DNA from: Actinopolyspora biskrensis
GTDB taxonomy: Bacteria > Actinomycetota > Actinomycetes > Mycobacteriales > Pseudonocardiaceae
Reading direction: 5' to 3'
Assembly (NCBI RefSeq): GCF_013408175.1
Contig: NZ_JACBYW010000004.1
Location: 71,583-135,582, forward strand
DNA: 64,000 nt
The stretch's first letter is position 1, and the number at the start of each line of letters is the position of its first letter. Both the position numbers and the translations under genes were made by a program. Under the pieces are notes generated by a model. The model was not told the DNA's origin. It made no database searches and saw only the letters and a list, made by a program, of their open reading frames with translations. This document shows positions 44,249 through 55,706 of the stretch, in pieces.

Positions 44249-44917
44249 GTGAGCCGCGACAGTACCGTTACCGAAACCGAGGACTCCGCCGGACGCGATT
44301 CGCTGATGCGGTTGCTCGGCGGTGGTGCCAGTGCTGTCGACGCCAGTGCCCCTCCGGTCGCCTTCGGGCTGGTTTGGGTGCTCAGCGATCGGTCGATCGC
44401 GGCTTCCGGGATCACCGCGATAGCCGTGGGCGCGCTCATCGGTGTGTGGCGGTTGAGCAGAGGGGCCCGTCCGCTGGCCGTGCTGTTCAGCCTGCTGGCC
44501 GTGCTCGTGGGTGCGCTGATCGCGTTGCGCACCGGCCAGGCGGCCGACTTCTACCTGATCAGGGTGGCTTCGAACGCGGTGAGCGGGCTGGCGTGGATGG
44601 TCAGCATCGCGGTGCGCTGGCCGCTGCTCGGCCTGGTGGTGGGAACCCTGCTCGGCCAGCGGACGAGGTGGCGGCGCGACCCCGAACTGCTGCGTGCCTA
44701 CAGCAGGGCCAGCTGGGTGTGGGTCGGGCAGTACCTCACCAGGCTGGCCGTGTTCGTCCCGCTGTGGGCGGCGAACGCCGTGGTGGCGCTCAGCGTCGCC
44801 CAGGTGGTGCTGACCTGGCCGCTGGTGGTGCTCTGCGTGGCGACGAGTTGGTGGGTGCTGCGGCGCACGCTGCCCGCGGACCACCCGGGCATCCGACACG
44901 CGCGCACGGCGCGGTGA
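44249..44917 (+). CDS. DUF3159 membrane protein
   Basis: A 222-residue protein with about five to six membrane helices in the DUF3159 arrangement: LMRLLGGGASAVDASAPPVA at the N-terminus, AVGALIGVWRLSRG in the middle, then WVWVGQYLTRLAVFVPLW. The function of the family is unknown; it is conserved across actinobacteria. GTG 44249 is 82 bp after the espG stop. Confidence 0.82.
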   Translation: MSRDSTVTETEDSAGRDSLMRLLGGGASAVDASAPPVAFGLVWVLSDRSIAASGITAIAVGALIGVWRLSRGARPLAVLFSLLAVLVGALIALRTGQAADFYLIRVASNAVSGLAWMVSIAVRWPLLGLVVGTLLGQRTRWRRDPELLRAYSRASWVWVGQYLTRLAVFVPLWAANAVVALSVAQVVLTWPLVVLCVATSWWVLRRTLPADHPGIRHARTAR

Positions 44918-44943
44918 ACCCGCGCTCCGCGCCCGGCGGGTGA

Positions 44944-45963
44944 TCACCCGGCGTCCGGGGCCCCGTTCGCGCGCCCGAGCCATTCGGCGTGCAGCTCGCG
45001 GGCGTGCGCCTCGTCGGTCAGTTCCCCCGCCGCCAACCAGGCGGCCCCAAGGGCACCGGAGCGGGCCGTGGGCAGCCGAGTCGCACCGCGTTCGGCGAGC
45101 TCGTTCCGCACGGCGGTGACCAGCGGGTTCGTTCCGGTGAGCAGGCTCCCCGCCAGCACGACGGGGGAGTCGTCCTGCTCGGTACGCACGGACAGCGCCG
45201 CGGAAGCCAGCATCCGCGCGGCCCGGGTGACGATGTCGGTGGCCTTCCCGCCGCTCCCGGCGGCCGTGGCGGTCACGAGCGGAGCCAGTTCGGCCAGCCG
45301 CATCGGCGAGCGGCCCCCGACGATCGAGATGATCCTCCTGCACACCAGCGGGTCCGGCTCTTCGGTCGACGGGGTGCCGAGGAGCTCGTCGAGCACGGAG
45401 GCGACGAGCGGATCGTGCCTGCCCTCGCCGTGGTCCAGGGAGCGCAGCGTCGTGGTGACCGCCTCGCGGCCGAGCCAGAAGGCGGAGCCCTCGTCGCCCA
45501 GCAGCCAGCCGTACCCGCCCACGGTTCGTTCCAGTTCGTGGTTCTCGATCCGGGCGACTATGGATCCGGTGCCCGCGATCAGCGCAGTGCCGCGCGGTTC
45601 GGGGGTACCCGCGGCGAACGCCACCTCGCCGTCGGAGACGGTGCGCATCGCGCAGCGCAATCCCAGGGCCGACCAGGCCTGGTCGAAAAGCCCGGAAACC
45701 GCGGGGTCGCTCATCTTGCTGATGCCCGCCATGCCCAGCGCGGCGGCTCCGACCAGCGAGGGGTCCACTTCGGCCAGTGCGGTGCGGGCGGCGCGGGCCA
45801 CCTGCTCGGTGGCCCGCTCGGGAGGGTGGGAGTTGGGATTTCCGCCTCCGGCTTGGCCCGCGCCCAGCGTGCGCCCGTTCAGGTCGGCCACGACCGCACG
45901 ACTGGACGTCCCACCGACGTCCAATCCGAGGACCAGAGCGCCCTCACCGGTGGTTTCCGTCAT
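44944..45963 (-). CDS. N-acetylglucosamine kinase-like ATPase (BadF/BadG family)
   Basis: A 339-residue ASKHA-fold sugar kinase: LGLDVGGTSSRAVV (phosphate 1), ALIAGTGSIVARI (phosphate 2) and VVLAGSLLTG (adenosine). Family members phosphorylate N-acetylglucosamine. Its neighbours, an SIS isomerase/deaminase and a DasR-like GntR regulator, support amino-sugar use. Starts at ATG 45963. The 242 bp upstream hold a palindrome CTACGCCGATCGGCGTAG (about 45993-46010) and one inverse GGCGGAACCTCTCGCGG motif. Confidence 0.85.
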   Translation of the reverse strand: MTETTGEGALVLGLDVGGTSSRAVVADLNGRTLGAGQAGGGNPNSHPPERATEQVARAARTALAEVDPSLVGAAALGMAGISKMSDPAVSGLFDQAWSALGLRCAMRTVSDGEVAFAAGTPEPRGTALIAGTGSIVARIENHELERTVGGYGWLLGDEGSAFWLGREAVTTTLRSLDHGEGRHDPLVASVLDELLGTPSTEEPDPLVCRRIISIVGGRSPMRLAELAPLVTATAAGSGGKATDIVTRAARMLASAALSVRTEQDDSPVVLAGSLLTGTNPLVTAVRNELAERGATRLPTARSGALGAAWLAAGELTDEAHARELHAEWLGRANGAPDAG

Positions 45964-46205
45964 CCCGTTCCCCCGAACCCCGTGCTCGTCACCTACGCCG
46001 ATCGGCGTAGCCTGGCGGTGCCCGTCTCACCCCGCCCCCTCGGTGAGGCGGGCTCCAACAGCTTCTCCGAACCGCTCGGGCGAGCGTCCGATTCCTGGAG
46101 GCCCTCCGGTGCGGCGGTGCCGGGACGACCCACTGCGAAGTCGGCACCGCCGCGAGAGGTTCCGCCGAGCGACCACCCGAGCGAACCGAGCCGGAGACCT
46201 CCATG

Positions 46206-47276
46206 TCACCGGGTGCGTGTCACCTTGTTCAACCCGCGCGGCCGGTCCGGATCCTCGCCCCGTTCGAGCGCGAGCGCGAGCGCGAGCCGTTGGACGGGGA
46301 GCACTTCGAGGACGGGAGCGACTTCCTCGGCGGATTCCGGCAGGTCGACGGCGTGCGCGCAGGGGACCGTGCTCGCGGCCGAACCGATCGCGCAGATCTC
46401 GGCCCCGCGTTCGTGCACGGTTTCCAGCACCTCCTTCATGGCGGCGCCGCCCTTGCCCGAGCTGCACAGCGCCAGCACGGCGGTTTCGGTGTCGACGGCG
46501 GCCACGGGTCCGTGCAGCAGGTCGGCTCCGCTGTAGGACCTGGCCGAGAGGTAGCTGGTCTCGGCGAGCTTGAGCGCCGCTTCGGAGGCGGTGGCCGAGG
46601 AGTAGCCGCGCCCCGTGGTCAGCACGCGGTCGGCGAACCTGTAGCGCCGCACCGCCTCGTCCAGCTCCTCCGAGGGGGCCAGCGTGCGGTTCGCCAGTTC
46701 GGGCAACCGCAGGGCGTGCTCGGCGGAGCCGCCGCGGATCGCGTCGATCAGCAGGTACAGCGTGAGCAGCGTGGCGCCGTAGGTCTTGGTGGCCGCCACA
46801 GCCTGCTCGGTTCCGGCGCCGATGTCGACCGACATCTCCGCGGCCGTGTTCAGCGCCGATCCGGGGTTGTTGGTCACGGCCACGGTGGTGGCGCCGTTCC
46901 GGCGGGCGGTTTCGGTCACTTCGAGCAGGTCGGGTGATCCGCCGCTCTGACTGACCGAGATCAGCAGCACGTCCGTCAGGTCCGGTTGCGCTCCGTAGAG
47001 CGTGGTGCTCGACGGTGAGACCAGCCCGGCCGGCAGTTGCAGCAGCACTTCGACCAGGTACTTGGCGTAGATCGCCGCGTGGTCGCTGGAGCCGCGCGCG
47101 GCGAGCATCGCGAAACGCGGACCGCGTTCCGCGATGCGCCGGGCGACCTCGGTCAGCGCGGAGCGGTCGGTGAGCAGGCCGTCGAAAACCGCCGGTTGTT
47201 CGGCGATCTCGGCGCTCATGTGTTGGCCGGGATGCTGGGACTGCTCGCCGGCCCCGGCTCCGGGGTGCTCGGTCAT
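46206..47276 (-). CDS. SIS-domain glucosamine-6-phosphate isomerase/deaminase-like protein
   Basis: A 356-residue protein with two SIS domains, equivalent to the isomerase half of GlmS without the glutaminase domain. ARGSSDHAA and [13 protein letters not shown] belong to the first sugar-phosphate site, and the [15 protein letters not shown] segment to the second. Such proteins act as NagB-II-type deaminases, turning glucosamine-6-phosphate into fructose-6-phosphate. ATG 47276 is chosen; a second ATG at 47220 before SAEIAEQP is possible. A dre-like operator lies 30 bp upstream. Confidence 0.85.
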   Translation of the reverse strand: MTEHPGAGAGEQSQHPGQHMSAEIAEQPAVFDGLLTDRSALTEVARRIAERGPRFAMLAARGSSDHAAIYAKYLVEVLLQLPAGLVSPSSTTLYGAQPDLTDVLLISVSQSGGSPDLLEVTETARRNGATTVAVTNNPGSALNTAAEMSVDIGAGTEQAVAATKTYGATLLTLYLLIDAIRGGSAEHALRLPELANRTLAPSEELDEAVRRYRFADRVLTTGRGYSSATASEAALKLAETSYLSARSYSGADLLHGPVAAVDTETAVLALCSSGKGGAAMKEVLETVHERGAEICAIGSAASTVPCAHAVDLPESAEEVAPVLEVLPVQRLALALALERGEDPDRPRGLNKVTRTR

Positions 47277-47304
47277 GTCGTGGTCCGTCCTTAACCGTGC
47301 GACA

Positions 47305-47321
47305 ATTCGGTCTAGACCAAT
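47305..47321. promoter_or_regulatory. dre-like operator for a DasR-type GntR regulator
   Basis: GGTCTAGACC (47309-47318) is a perfect palindrome within ATTCGGTCTAGACCAATG, close to the DasR-responsive element of streptomycetes. It lies between the SIS-protein gene (leftward) and the GntR gene (rightward), so it probably controls the amino-sugar genes. Confidence 0.75.
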
Positions 47322-47503
47322 GCTACCGGTGCCTCCGGAAGGCCGACAGCCCTGCGCCGTTCCCGTGGCCGTTCCCACCTCCCCGGGGACGCGGGTGCCG
47401 TCGAGTCGGTTGTCACGGGGCCGCCCACGGCGGCTCGTGGCTCCGGCATGCTGGAATCGGTAATACTGATCGCCCCGTTCGAGGCGCGGCGGTAGGAGGA
47501 AGA

Positions 47504-48262
47504 ATGCTCGAAGCGTCGGTGCCCGGCGGGGCCGACACGCCGACAAGAAACCAGCGCGAGCCCAAGTACTGGGGGCTGAAGCAGCATCTGCTGGACATGC
47601 TGCGCTCCATGCCCGCGGGATCGTCCATCCCCACGGAACGGGCGCTGGCGGCCGAGTTCGACGTGTCCCGCACCACGGTGCGACAGGCCCTGGCCGAACT
47701 GACCGTTGAAGGACGTCTGCTGCGTGTCCAGGGCAAGGGGACGTTCGCCGCGCAGCCGAAGGTGGCCCAGCGCCTGCAGCTGAGCAGCTACACGGAGGAC
47801 ATGCGAGCCCAGGGGCGCCAGCCCGACTCCCGCCTGCTCGAGATGAACGAGGAGTCGGCCGAGCGCGAGCTGGCCCATCTGCTCGACGTCCCCTCCGGCA
47901 GCCCGGTGCTGCGGATGCGCAGGCTGCGGCTCGCCGACGAGGAGGCGATGGCCATCGAGACGACCCACCTGCCGTTGAGCCGTTTCAGGGGGCTGACCAA
48001 GCTCATCGAGGAGGGCGGATCCCTCTACCAGGTGCTGCGCGAGGAGTACGGGATCTCGTTCGCCAGCGCCGAGGAGACGATCGAGACCGCGCTGGCCAGC
48101 CCGGAGGAGGCCGAGCTGCTCGGGGCCGACGTCGGGCTGCCGATGCTGCTGCTGTCCAGGCACTCCTTCCACCGGGACGGCACCCCGGTGGAATGGGTGC
48201 GCTCGATCTACCGCGGGGACCGCTACAAGTTCGTCGCGAGCCTCAACCCGCCAGCGAGCTGA
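47504..48262 (+). CDS. GntR-family regulator with UTRA domain (DasR-like)
   Basis: A 252-residue repressor with an N-terminal winged helix ([20 protein letters not shown], about 43-62) and a C-terminal UTRA effector domain. The subfamily senses phosphorylated amino sugars. ATG 47504 follows TAGGAGGAAG. TAATAC near 47461 is a possible -10 box. The 3' end overlaps the converging dehydratase gene by 20 bp. The dre-like site and neighbours make it the local amino-sugar regulator. Confidence 0.9.
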   Translation: MLEASVPGGADTPTRNQREPKYWGLKQHLLDMLRSMPAGSSIPTERALAAEFDVSRTTVRQALAELTVEGRLLRVQGKGTFAAQPKVAQRLQLSSYTEDMRAQGRQPDSRLLEMNEESAERELAHLLDVPSGSPVLRMRRLRLADEEAMAIETTHLPLSRFRGLTKLIEEGGSLYQVLREEYGISFASAEETIETALASPEEAELLGADVGLPMLLLSRHSFHRDGTPVEWVRSIYRGDRYKFVASLNPPAS

Positions 48263-49223
48263 TCAGCCGCCCGGGGTCGATGTTGCCGCCGCTGACCACG
48301 GCGACGGTCGTTCCGGCGGGCAACTCCGCGGAGCGGTGGCGGTACGCGGCCGTCGTCACGGCGCCACTCGGTTCCGCGACCAGCCCGCACGTTCCCGCGA
48401 GGTGGCCGATCGCCTCGCCGATCTCCTCCTCGGTGACCGTGACGACGTCGTCGACGAACGTTCGGATGTGCTCGAAGGTGAGCTCGGAGGGCTGGCCCGT
48501 CAGGCCGTCGGCCTCCGTCCTGGTGCGCGCCGAGACCGGCCAGTCCACCCGGCGGCCCGCGTGCAGGCTCTCGCGGGTGTCGGCGGCCAGCAGCGGTTCG
48601 ACGCCGATGAGGCGAGTTCGCGGGGCGGCCTCGGCGAGGGCCGCACCCACTCCCGAGATCAACCCGCCGCCGCTGATCGGGACGAGCACGGTCGCCTCGG
48701 AGACCCCCCGGGCCTCCAGGTCCTCGGCTATTTCCAGCCCCACCGTGGACTGCCCCGCGATCACCGCGGGCGAGTCGAACGGGGGGATCAGGGTGGCTCC
48801 GGTCTCCGCGGCGATCCGTTCGGCGCGCGCCTCCCGCTCGGCCACTTCGACCAGGACGACCTCGGCGTCGAGCGAGCGCGCCGCCGCCACCTTCGTCGCC
48901 GGGGCGGTGTGCGGGACCACCACCGTGGTGGGGATGCCGAAGGTCCTGCCCGCGTAGGCCACGGCGCGCGCGTGGTTGCCGCTGGAGTAGGCCACGATCC
49001 CCCTGGATCGTGTCCGCTCGTCCAGCACGGCCGTGGCGTGCAGGGCACCCCTGATCTTGAACGCGCCGCTCGGCTGCAGGCTTTCCGGTTTGAGCAGCAG
49101 CGGGCGCTCCCGCTCGCTCTCCGGGACGGGGAGCAGCGGTGTGCGCACCGGGCCTGCCGTTCCGAGCAGCCTCGTGAGGGTCTCCCGCGCGGCCAGCGCG
49201 TCGGCGTGGTTGATCAGTTGCAT
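48243..49223 (-). CDS. PLP-dependent threonine dehydratase/serine racemase-like enzyme
   Basis: A 326-residue fold-type II PLP enzyme with Lys56 in SGAFKIRGA, the asparagine loop [10 protein letters not shown] and the phosphate loop [10 protein letters not shown]. There is no C-terminal ACT-like regulatory domain, so it is a catabolic dehydratase or racemase. ATG 49223 has GAGGA upstream and gives the normal N-terminus. It is only distantly similar to the paralogue at 17384-18325. Confidence 0.87.
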   Translation of the reverse strand: MQLINHADALAARETLTRLLGTAGPVRTPLLPVPESERERPLLLKPESLQPSGAFKIRGALHATAVLDERTRSRGIVAYSSGNHARAVAYAGRTFGIPTTVVVPHTAPATKVAAARSLDAEVVLVEVAEREARAERIAAETGATLIPPFDSPAVIAGQSTVGLEIAEDLEARGVSEATVLVPISGGGLISGVGAALAEAAPRTRLIGVEPLLAADTRESLHAGRRVDWPVSARTRTEADGLTGQPSELTFEHIRTFVDDVVTVTEEEIGEAIGHLAGTCGLVAEPSGAVTTAAYRHRSAELPAGTTVAVVSGGNIDPGRLISSLAG

Positions 49224-49597
49224 GGCGGAATCCTCGCCGACCGTTTCCCGTGGCCTTTCGCGGGGTCGGATCCGTGTCCGCGGAGTGGGTGTGCTCACAC
49301 CGCGCGGGACTCTCGGGAGCTGAGCCTTTTCCCGCTTCGTGGGAAAGCGCGGAATCCGAGGTGCGCACGATCTCGGCGGAATTGGACATTTCGCTCGAAT
49401 GAGCGGGCAATGGCGCGCTCGAAGGGAGATCGGTGAATGCGCAAAGTGTCCGAATTGCTACTCGGAGAGTTATTCGAGATTTATAGTCCCGCGACAGGGT
49501 GAAAATCTGCTACTTTGCGCGTCGAACTGGCTAGGTGGGCATTCGACGGAACTCGCCGCCGGTTGGAAACTTGCCCCAGTCCAGGGAGGCCACGTTC
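49224..49597. other. Gene-free stretch upstream of the protease gene
   Basis: 374 bp without a credible gene. The middle part (49430-49540) is AT-rich (CGAGATTTATAGTCCC near 49479) and should contain the promoter of the secreted protease gene. Confidence 0.45.
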
Positions 49598-50746
49598 ATG
49601 AAGCTCCGGCTCGCCGGTCGCCTCGCGGGCACGATGCTCCTCGCGACAGCCACCGCCGCGCTGACAGCCGCCCCGGTGGGCGCGTCCCCCGAGCAGGCTT
49701 CGACCCCCGAACAGTCCTCCGCGGTCGACCAGCAGGACCGCCCCGGCACGCTGCTCGAAGCCATGCAGCGCGACCTCGGGCTCACACTCGCGCAGTCCCG
49801 CCAACGACTGCAGCGGGAGACCATCGCCGAACGGGTGCAGCGAACCGTGCGCGGAAGCCTGGGCACCGCCTACGGCGGCTCCTACTACGACTCGGCGGCC
49901 GGAGAGCTCGTGGTCGGCGTGACGGACCGGGCGAAACTCGACGAGGCCCGCTCCTCCGGCGCGAAGGCCAGGCTGGTCGAGCACAGCTCCGCGGAACTCG
50001 ACGGCATCGCAGACCGGCTCGGCGGGTTGCTGCCCGAAGCACCCCCGTCGGTCACCGGCTACTACGTCGATCCGGCGGACAACTCGGTGGTGCTCACCGC
50101 CGACCGGGGCGGTGCGGGAGCGGCCGAGGACTTCCTCCGCTCCTCCGGCGTGGGTGAGACGGCCGTCCGGGTGGAAACCGAACGCAGTCCGCGGCTCTAC
50201 AACGACATCGTCGGCGGCAACCCGTACTACGTCAACGACGGCGCGCGCTGCTCGGTCGGTTTCGCGGTGCAGGGCGGTTTCGTCAGCGCGGGGCACTGCG
50301 CACGAGAAGGGGACGGCACCAGCAGTCCCCGGGGCACGGTCGCCGGGTCCTCCTTCCCGGAGAACGACTACTCCTACGTCGCCAGCGCCGAACGGGGCAG
50401 GCCCGCGGTCAACGACTACGGCGGCGACACCGTGCCCGTCGCGGGATCGACCGAGGCCCCGGTCGGTTCCTCGGTGTGCCGCTCCGGATCCACCACCGGC
50501 TGGCACTGCGGCACGATCGTCAGCAAGAACCAGGCGGTGCGCTACGACCAGGGCACGGTCCACGGGCTGACCCGCACCGACGTCTGCGCCGAACCGGGCG
50601 ACTCCGGTGGCGCCTTCGTCTCCGGTGACCAGGCCCAGGGCATGACCTCGGGCGGCTGGGGCAACTGCACCGACGGCGGAACCACCTTCTTCCAGCCGGT
50701 CAACGAGGCGCTCGGCGAGTACGGAGTCCGACTCCTCACCGAGTGA
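49598..50746 (+). CDS. Secreted alpha-lytic/streptogrisin-type protease with propeptide
   Basis: A 382-residue preproenzyme: signal peptide (1-30, ending PVGAS), an alpha-lytic-protease prodomain of about 165 residues, then the S1E catalytic domain. The triad is seen in VSAGHC, NDYSYV and PGDSGGAF, with cysteine pairs around the histidine and serine. The prodomain usually acts as a folding catalyst and is cut off. ATG 49598 follows AGGGAGG. A dispersed repeat begins directly after the stop. Confidence 0.93.
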   Translation: MKLRLAGRLAGTMLLATATAALTAAPVGASPEQASTPEQSSAVDQQDRPGTLLEAMQRDLGLTLAQSRQRLQRETIAERVQRTVRGSLGTAYGGSYYDSAAGELVVGVTDRAKLDEARSSGAKARLVEHSSAELDGIADRLGGLLPEAPPSVTGYYVDPADNSVVLTADRGGAGAAEDFLRSSGVGETAVRVETERSPRLYNDIVGGNPYYVNDGARCSVGFAVQGGFVSAGHCAREGDGTSSPRGTVAGSSFPENDYSYVASAERGRPAVNDYGGDTVPVAGSTEAPVGSSVCRSGSTTGWHCGTIVSKNQAVRYDQGTVHGLTRTDVCAEPGDSGGAFVSGDQAQGMTSGGWGNCTDGGTTFFQPVNEALGEYGVRLLTE

Positions 50747-50754
50747 GATGGAGT

Positions 50755-51115
50755 TTTCCTGTGGGGCGGCTTGCTCGGATGGTCGGGTAGCCGTCACGTG
50801 AGTCGGCGCCTTGCTGCGTTGGGCACGCTCTTGAGTAGCCACCTACGCTGCGAGCGACCCGGCCTTGCGATGCATCCGACTCACGCACCGGAGCTCCTCG
50901 TCCTGCGCGGGCTGAAGCACTCAAGCCACGGCGAAGCCTTTTGCTGGAAGTTCTCGGCAGAAATTCGACGGTTCGGGTCGCTAGGCGGAACCTCGGTCGG
51001 CGCCCGGCTCCGGCGAGGCCCGACATCGGGTAGCGACCTACACGACGTCGGGCCTTCCTCGCCGGGCACTCGACTGAGAACCCGCGGCGGTGCCAGCTGC
51101 TTGGGTTCAGAGCAC
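50755..51115 (+). repeat. Dispersed repeat B: module Y, unrelated filler, module X
   Basis: Module Y (50755-50865) contains GGGTAGCCGTCACGTGAGTC and GGCGCCTTGCTGCGTTGGGC, then a hairpin arm pair. Module X (50970-51115) contains GGCGGAACCTCGGTCGG, the hairpin CGAGGCCCGAC with GTCGGGCCTTCCTCG around GGGTAGCGACCTAC, and GAGAACCCGCGGCGGTGCC. The order is opposite to element C. The interval 51116-51195 holds nothing recognisable. Confidence 0.85.
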
Positions 51116-51195
51116 CTGCGTTGAGCGGACCCCTCGATCGGAACTCTCCGTTGGGAGTTCGGTGCCGACTGCTCGGTTGCTCGGGCGGGCCGGGG

Positions 51196-51870
51196 TCAGC
51201 CGACCAGGCGGGAACGCAGTTCGCTCGCCGCGGCACGCGGGTCGGAGGCCTCGGTGACGGCGCGGACCACGACGGCGCGCTCGGCCCCTGCCGCCATCAC
51301 CTCGTCCAGGTTCTCGTGTCCGATACCGCCGATGGCGAACCACGGCCTGCCGTGGCCGTGGTGCTCGGCCGCGTGCCGCACCAGCTCCATCCCGGCGGCC
51401 TCCCTGCCGGGCTTGGTGGGGGTGCTCCAGACCGGCCCGGTGCAGAAGTAGTCCACCCCCCGCTCGGTCGCGGCCGAGTCCGCCTGCACCACGTCGTGCG
51501 TGGAACGCCCGATGATCATCTGATCGCCCACGATGCGGCGGGCCGTGCTCACCGGCAGGTCGTCCTGTCCCAGGTGCAGCACATCGGCGTCGACCGCCAG
51601 CGCGATGTCCGCCCTGTCGTTGACGGCCAGCAGCGCGTCGTGCCGCACGCAGGAATCGGCCAGCACCTCCAGAGCGGCGATCTCCTCCCGGGCGTCCAGC
51701 GGAGCCCCGGACGCGTCCTTGTCACGTAGCTGGATGATGTCCACCCCACCGGCCAGCGCGGCGTCGACGAAGTCGGCGAGATCCCCGCGTTCGCGACGCG
51801 CGTCGGTGCACAGGTACAGCCGTGCCTGTTCGAGGCGGGCGCGCATTCCGTAGCCGTCCATTCCGGGCAT
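51196..51870 (-). CDS. thiE: Thiamine phosphate synthase
   Basis: Joins the pyrimidine and thiazole halves to thiamine phosphate. The 224-residue TIM barrel has [52 protein letters not shown] and AIGGIG, a complete set of ThiE motifs. TACCCT lies six bases before ATG 51870, fitting a leaderless start. It is divergent from the riboswitch-controlled thiOSG operon and has no riboswitch of its own. Confidence 0.96.
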   Translation of the reverse strand: MPGMDGYGMRARLEQARLYLCTDARRERGDLADFVDAALAGGVDIIQLRDKDASGAPLDAREEIAALEVLADSCVRHDALLAVNDRADIALAVDADVLHLGQDDLPVSTARRIVGDQMIIGRSTHDVVQADSAATERGVDYFCTGPVWSTPTKPGREAAGMELVRHAAEHHGHGRPWFAIGGIGHENLDEVMAAGAERAVVVRAVTEASDPRAAASELRSRLVG

Positions 51871-52000
51871 GCCCTCAGGGTAGGCCACGTGCGGGCCGCG
51901 AGGGAGTCGTGGAAACCGGAAACCTCGTCATGTCGGGGCGAGGAGTCCGGGAACCCTCGGCTGACGCGGAGCCGAACATCGCCTAGTCTGGCGGTGGGTA

Positions 52001-52086
52001 GGCACGGGAGTCCGGCCGAACGGACTGAGAGGGGGCTGACGCCCCGACCGTCGAACCTGATCCGGATCATGCCGGCGCAGGGAGCG
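52001..52086 (+). ncRNA. TPP riboswitch (THI element) of the thiOSG operon
   Basis: Carries the conserved THI pieces in order: ACGGGAGTCCGG, ACTGAGAGGGGGCTGACGCC, GACCGTCGAACCTGATCCGG, ATCATGCCGGCGCAGGGAG. TAGTCT (51984-51989) is a good -10 box. The end of the element overlaps the thiO ribosome-binding site (GGGAG), so it probably acts by hiding that site when TPP is bound. Confidence 0.96.
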
Positions 52087-52090
52087 AGCA

Positions 52091-54170
<2,080 letters not shown>

Positions 54171-54211
54171 GGTGGAGAGTCCGCGGTGCCGGTTGCTTGG
54201 CGGAACCTCGG

Positions 54212-55414
54212 TCAGGCTCGTCCGCTTGGCTGCGGGCGGGGGTCGCGCCGGAGGGCGACACGTCCTCCGAGGAACGCCCCGAGCGCGGAGCCGACCGCGG
54301 GGGCCAGCGCGATGACCGCGGCCCACAGCGGGTTCGGCAGCATGCTGCCTAGGTGCACTTCCAGCCCCAGGGTTCCCTCGAGAGGCCCCCGCAGGAGCAG
54401 CGCGCCGCCGACGCCGACCGCGCTGCCGAGCACTCCGGCGAGCAGTCCGGTCAGCATCGCCTCACCGAGCAGGACCCGGCGCAGCCCGCTCACCGAGTCG
54501 CCGGTCAGGCGCAGGACCGCGCGCTCGGACAGCCGGTCGCGGACACCGGAGCGGACGTTGAGCGAGCCGGTGAGCACAGCGGTGGCGAGTACGACGAGGA
54601 TGCCGATCCGGTATCCGGGAGCGGCGAATCCGAGCACTCCCCCGTTCATCCGGTCGGTGACCGGTGAGGCGGAGAAGCCGAGCCGTCGCAGCTCGTGCGT
54701 CACCGTGGGCACGTGCCGCTGTTCGGTCACCGAGACCACCGCGGACAGGGCTCCCGTGACGGACCGGTACTGCTCGGGGGAGACTCCCGCTTTGGCGGCT
54801 GCCAGGGCGGCTGCCGTTTCCGGGGCGACGTAGGCGACGTCCGGGCCGTCCAGCTGCCATGCGGGGTCGTAGGTGGCCACCACGGTGAAGTCGGTGTGCG
54901 CCGGGGTTCCCGAGCGCTCTCCGGTCGCCTCGGTGTGGGCGGCGGACAGTTCCCCGCCCACGTACGGGGTGAAGTCGACGTCCCCGCTGCGCGCGGGGAC
55001 CACGAGCTGACCGGGCTGGAGCGGCTGCGGCACTTCGCCTCGAACGATGGAGGGACGTGGCGAGGGGCGCCAGGAATGCGTGGTCAGGTCGAAGGTGGGG
55101 GCCGTGGGATCCGAGCTCCCGGTGTAGATGGTCGAGACGTAGTCGGGTATCACGTTTTCCACGTGCTCGATGCCGCGCGCCCGGTCGAGGCCCTCGGTGT
55201 CGAGATCGCGGACCGACCGCCCGCTTTCGATCGCGGACAGCTCGATCCGAGTCGATCCGCCGGCTCGGAGGACCTCGCGTTCGACGGTTGAGCGAGCTCC
55301 CGATGCCACACCCGCCAGTGCGCTGACCAGAATCGTCAGCACGACCAGCGAACCCAGCGTTCTCCGGATCGAGGAGCCCGAACGTCTTCGGGTCAGTCGT
55401 GCCCACCGCCACAT
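54212..55414 (-). CDS. FtsX/MacB-type ABC transporter permease, orphan
   Basis: A 400-residue permease. One helix at about residues 18-40 precedes a large extracytoplasmic domain, followed by three helices (about 265-285, 310-335 and 365-385), the FtsX layout. No ATPase gene lies next to it, which is unusual. ATG 55414 follows GGGAGGGAAA. The 41-bp gap after thiG contains TTGGCGGAACCTCGGTC (about 54197-54213), a fragment of repeat module X that runs into the end of this gene. Confidence 0.8.
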   Translation of the reverse strand: MWRWARLTRRRSGSSIRRTLGSLVVLTILVSALAGVASGARSTVEREVLRAGGSTRIELSAIESGRSVRDLDTEGLDRARGIEHVENVIPDYVSTIYTGSSDPTAPTFDLTTHSWRPSPRPSIVRGEVPQPLQPGQLVVPARSGDVDFTPYVGGELSAAHTEATGERSGTPAHTDFTVVATYDPAWQLDGPDVAYVAPETAAALAAAKAGVSPEQYRSVTGALSAVVSVTEQRHVPTVTHELRRLGFSASPVTDRMNGGVLGFAAPGYRIGILVVLATAVLTGSLNVRSGVRDRLSERAVLRLTGDSVSGLRRVLLGEAMLTGLLAGVLGSAVGVGGALLLRGPLEGTLGLEVHLGSMLPNPLWAAVIALAPAVGSALGAFLGGRVALRRDPRPQPSGRA

Positions 55415-55706
55415 TCGGTTTCCCTCCCGTGCGAAGTGGTCGTGCCGCGGATTCGTGATGGTGCTTCCCCGGAGCGAACGCGTTTCGCGCGTCACGGCCG
55501 GGTGGGGATTGTCGGGAATTCGCTCCCCGAGGTGACCGGGAGCGGACGGTACCTCCTGCGGTGGAGTGAGGACACCCCCTCGTTCGTGACGCTGATCATT
55601 TTTCTCGGTTCCGGTTTTTCGTCGTACTCGTTATCGGAAATTTGCGAGAAGGTGTTTTCCCCGTTTTGGAATTCCGGGTGCGGACAGGGCGCGGAATCCT
55701 CGCGGC

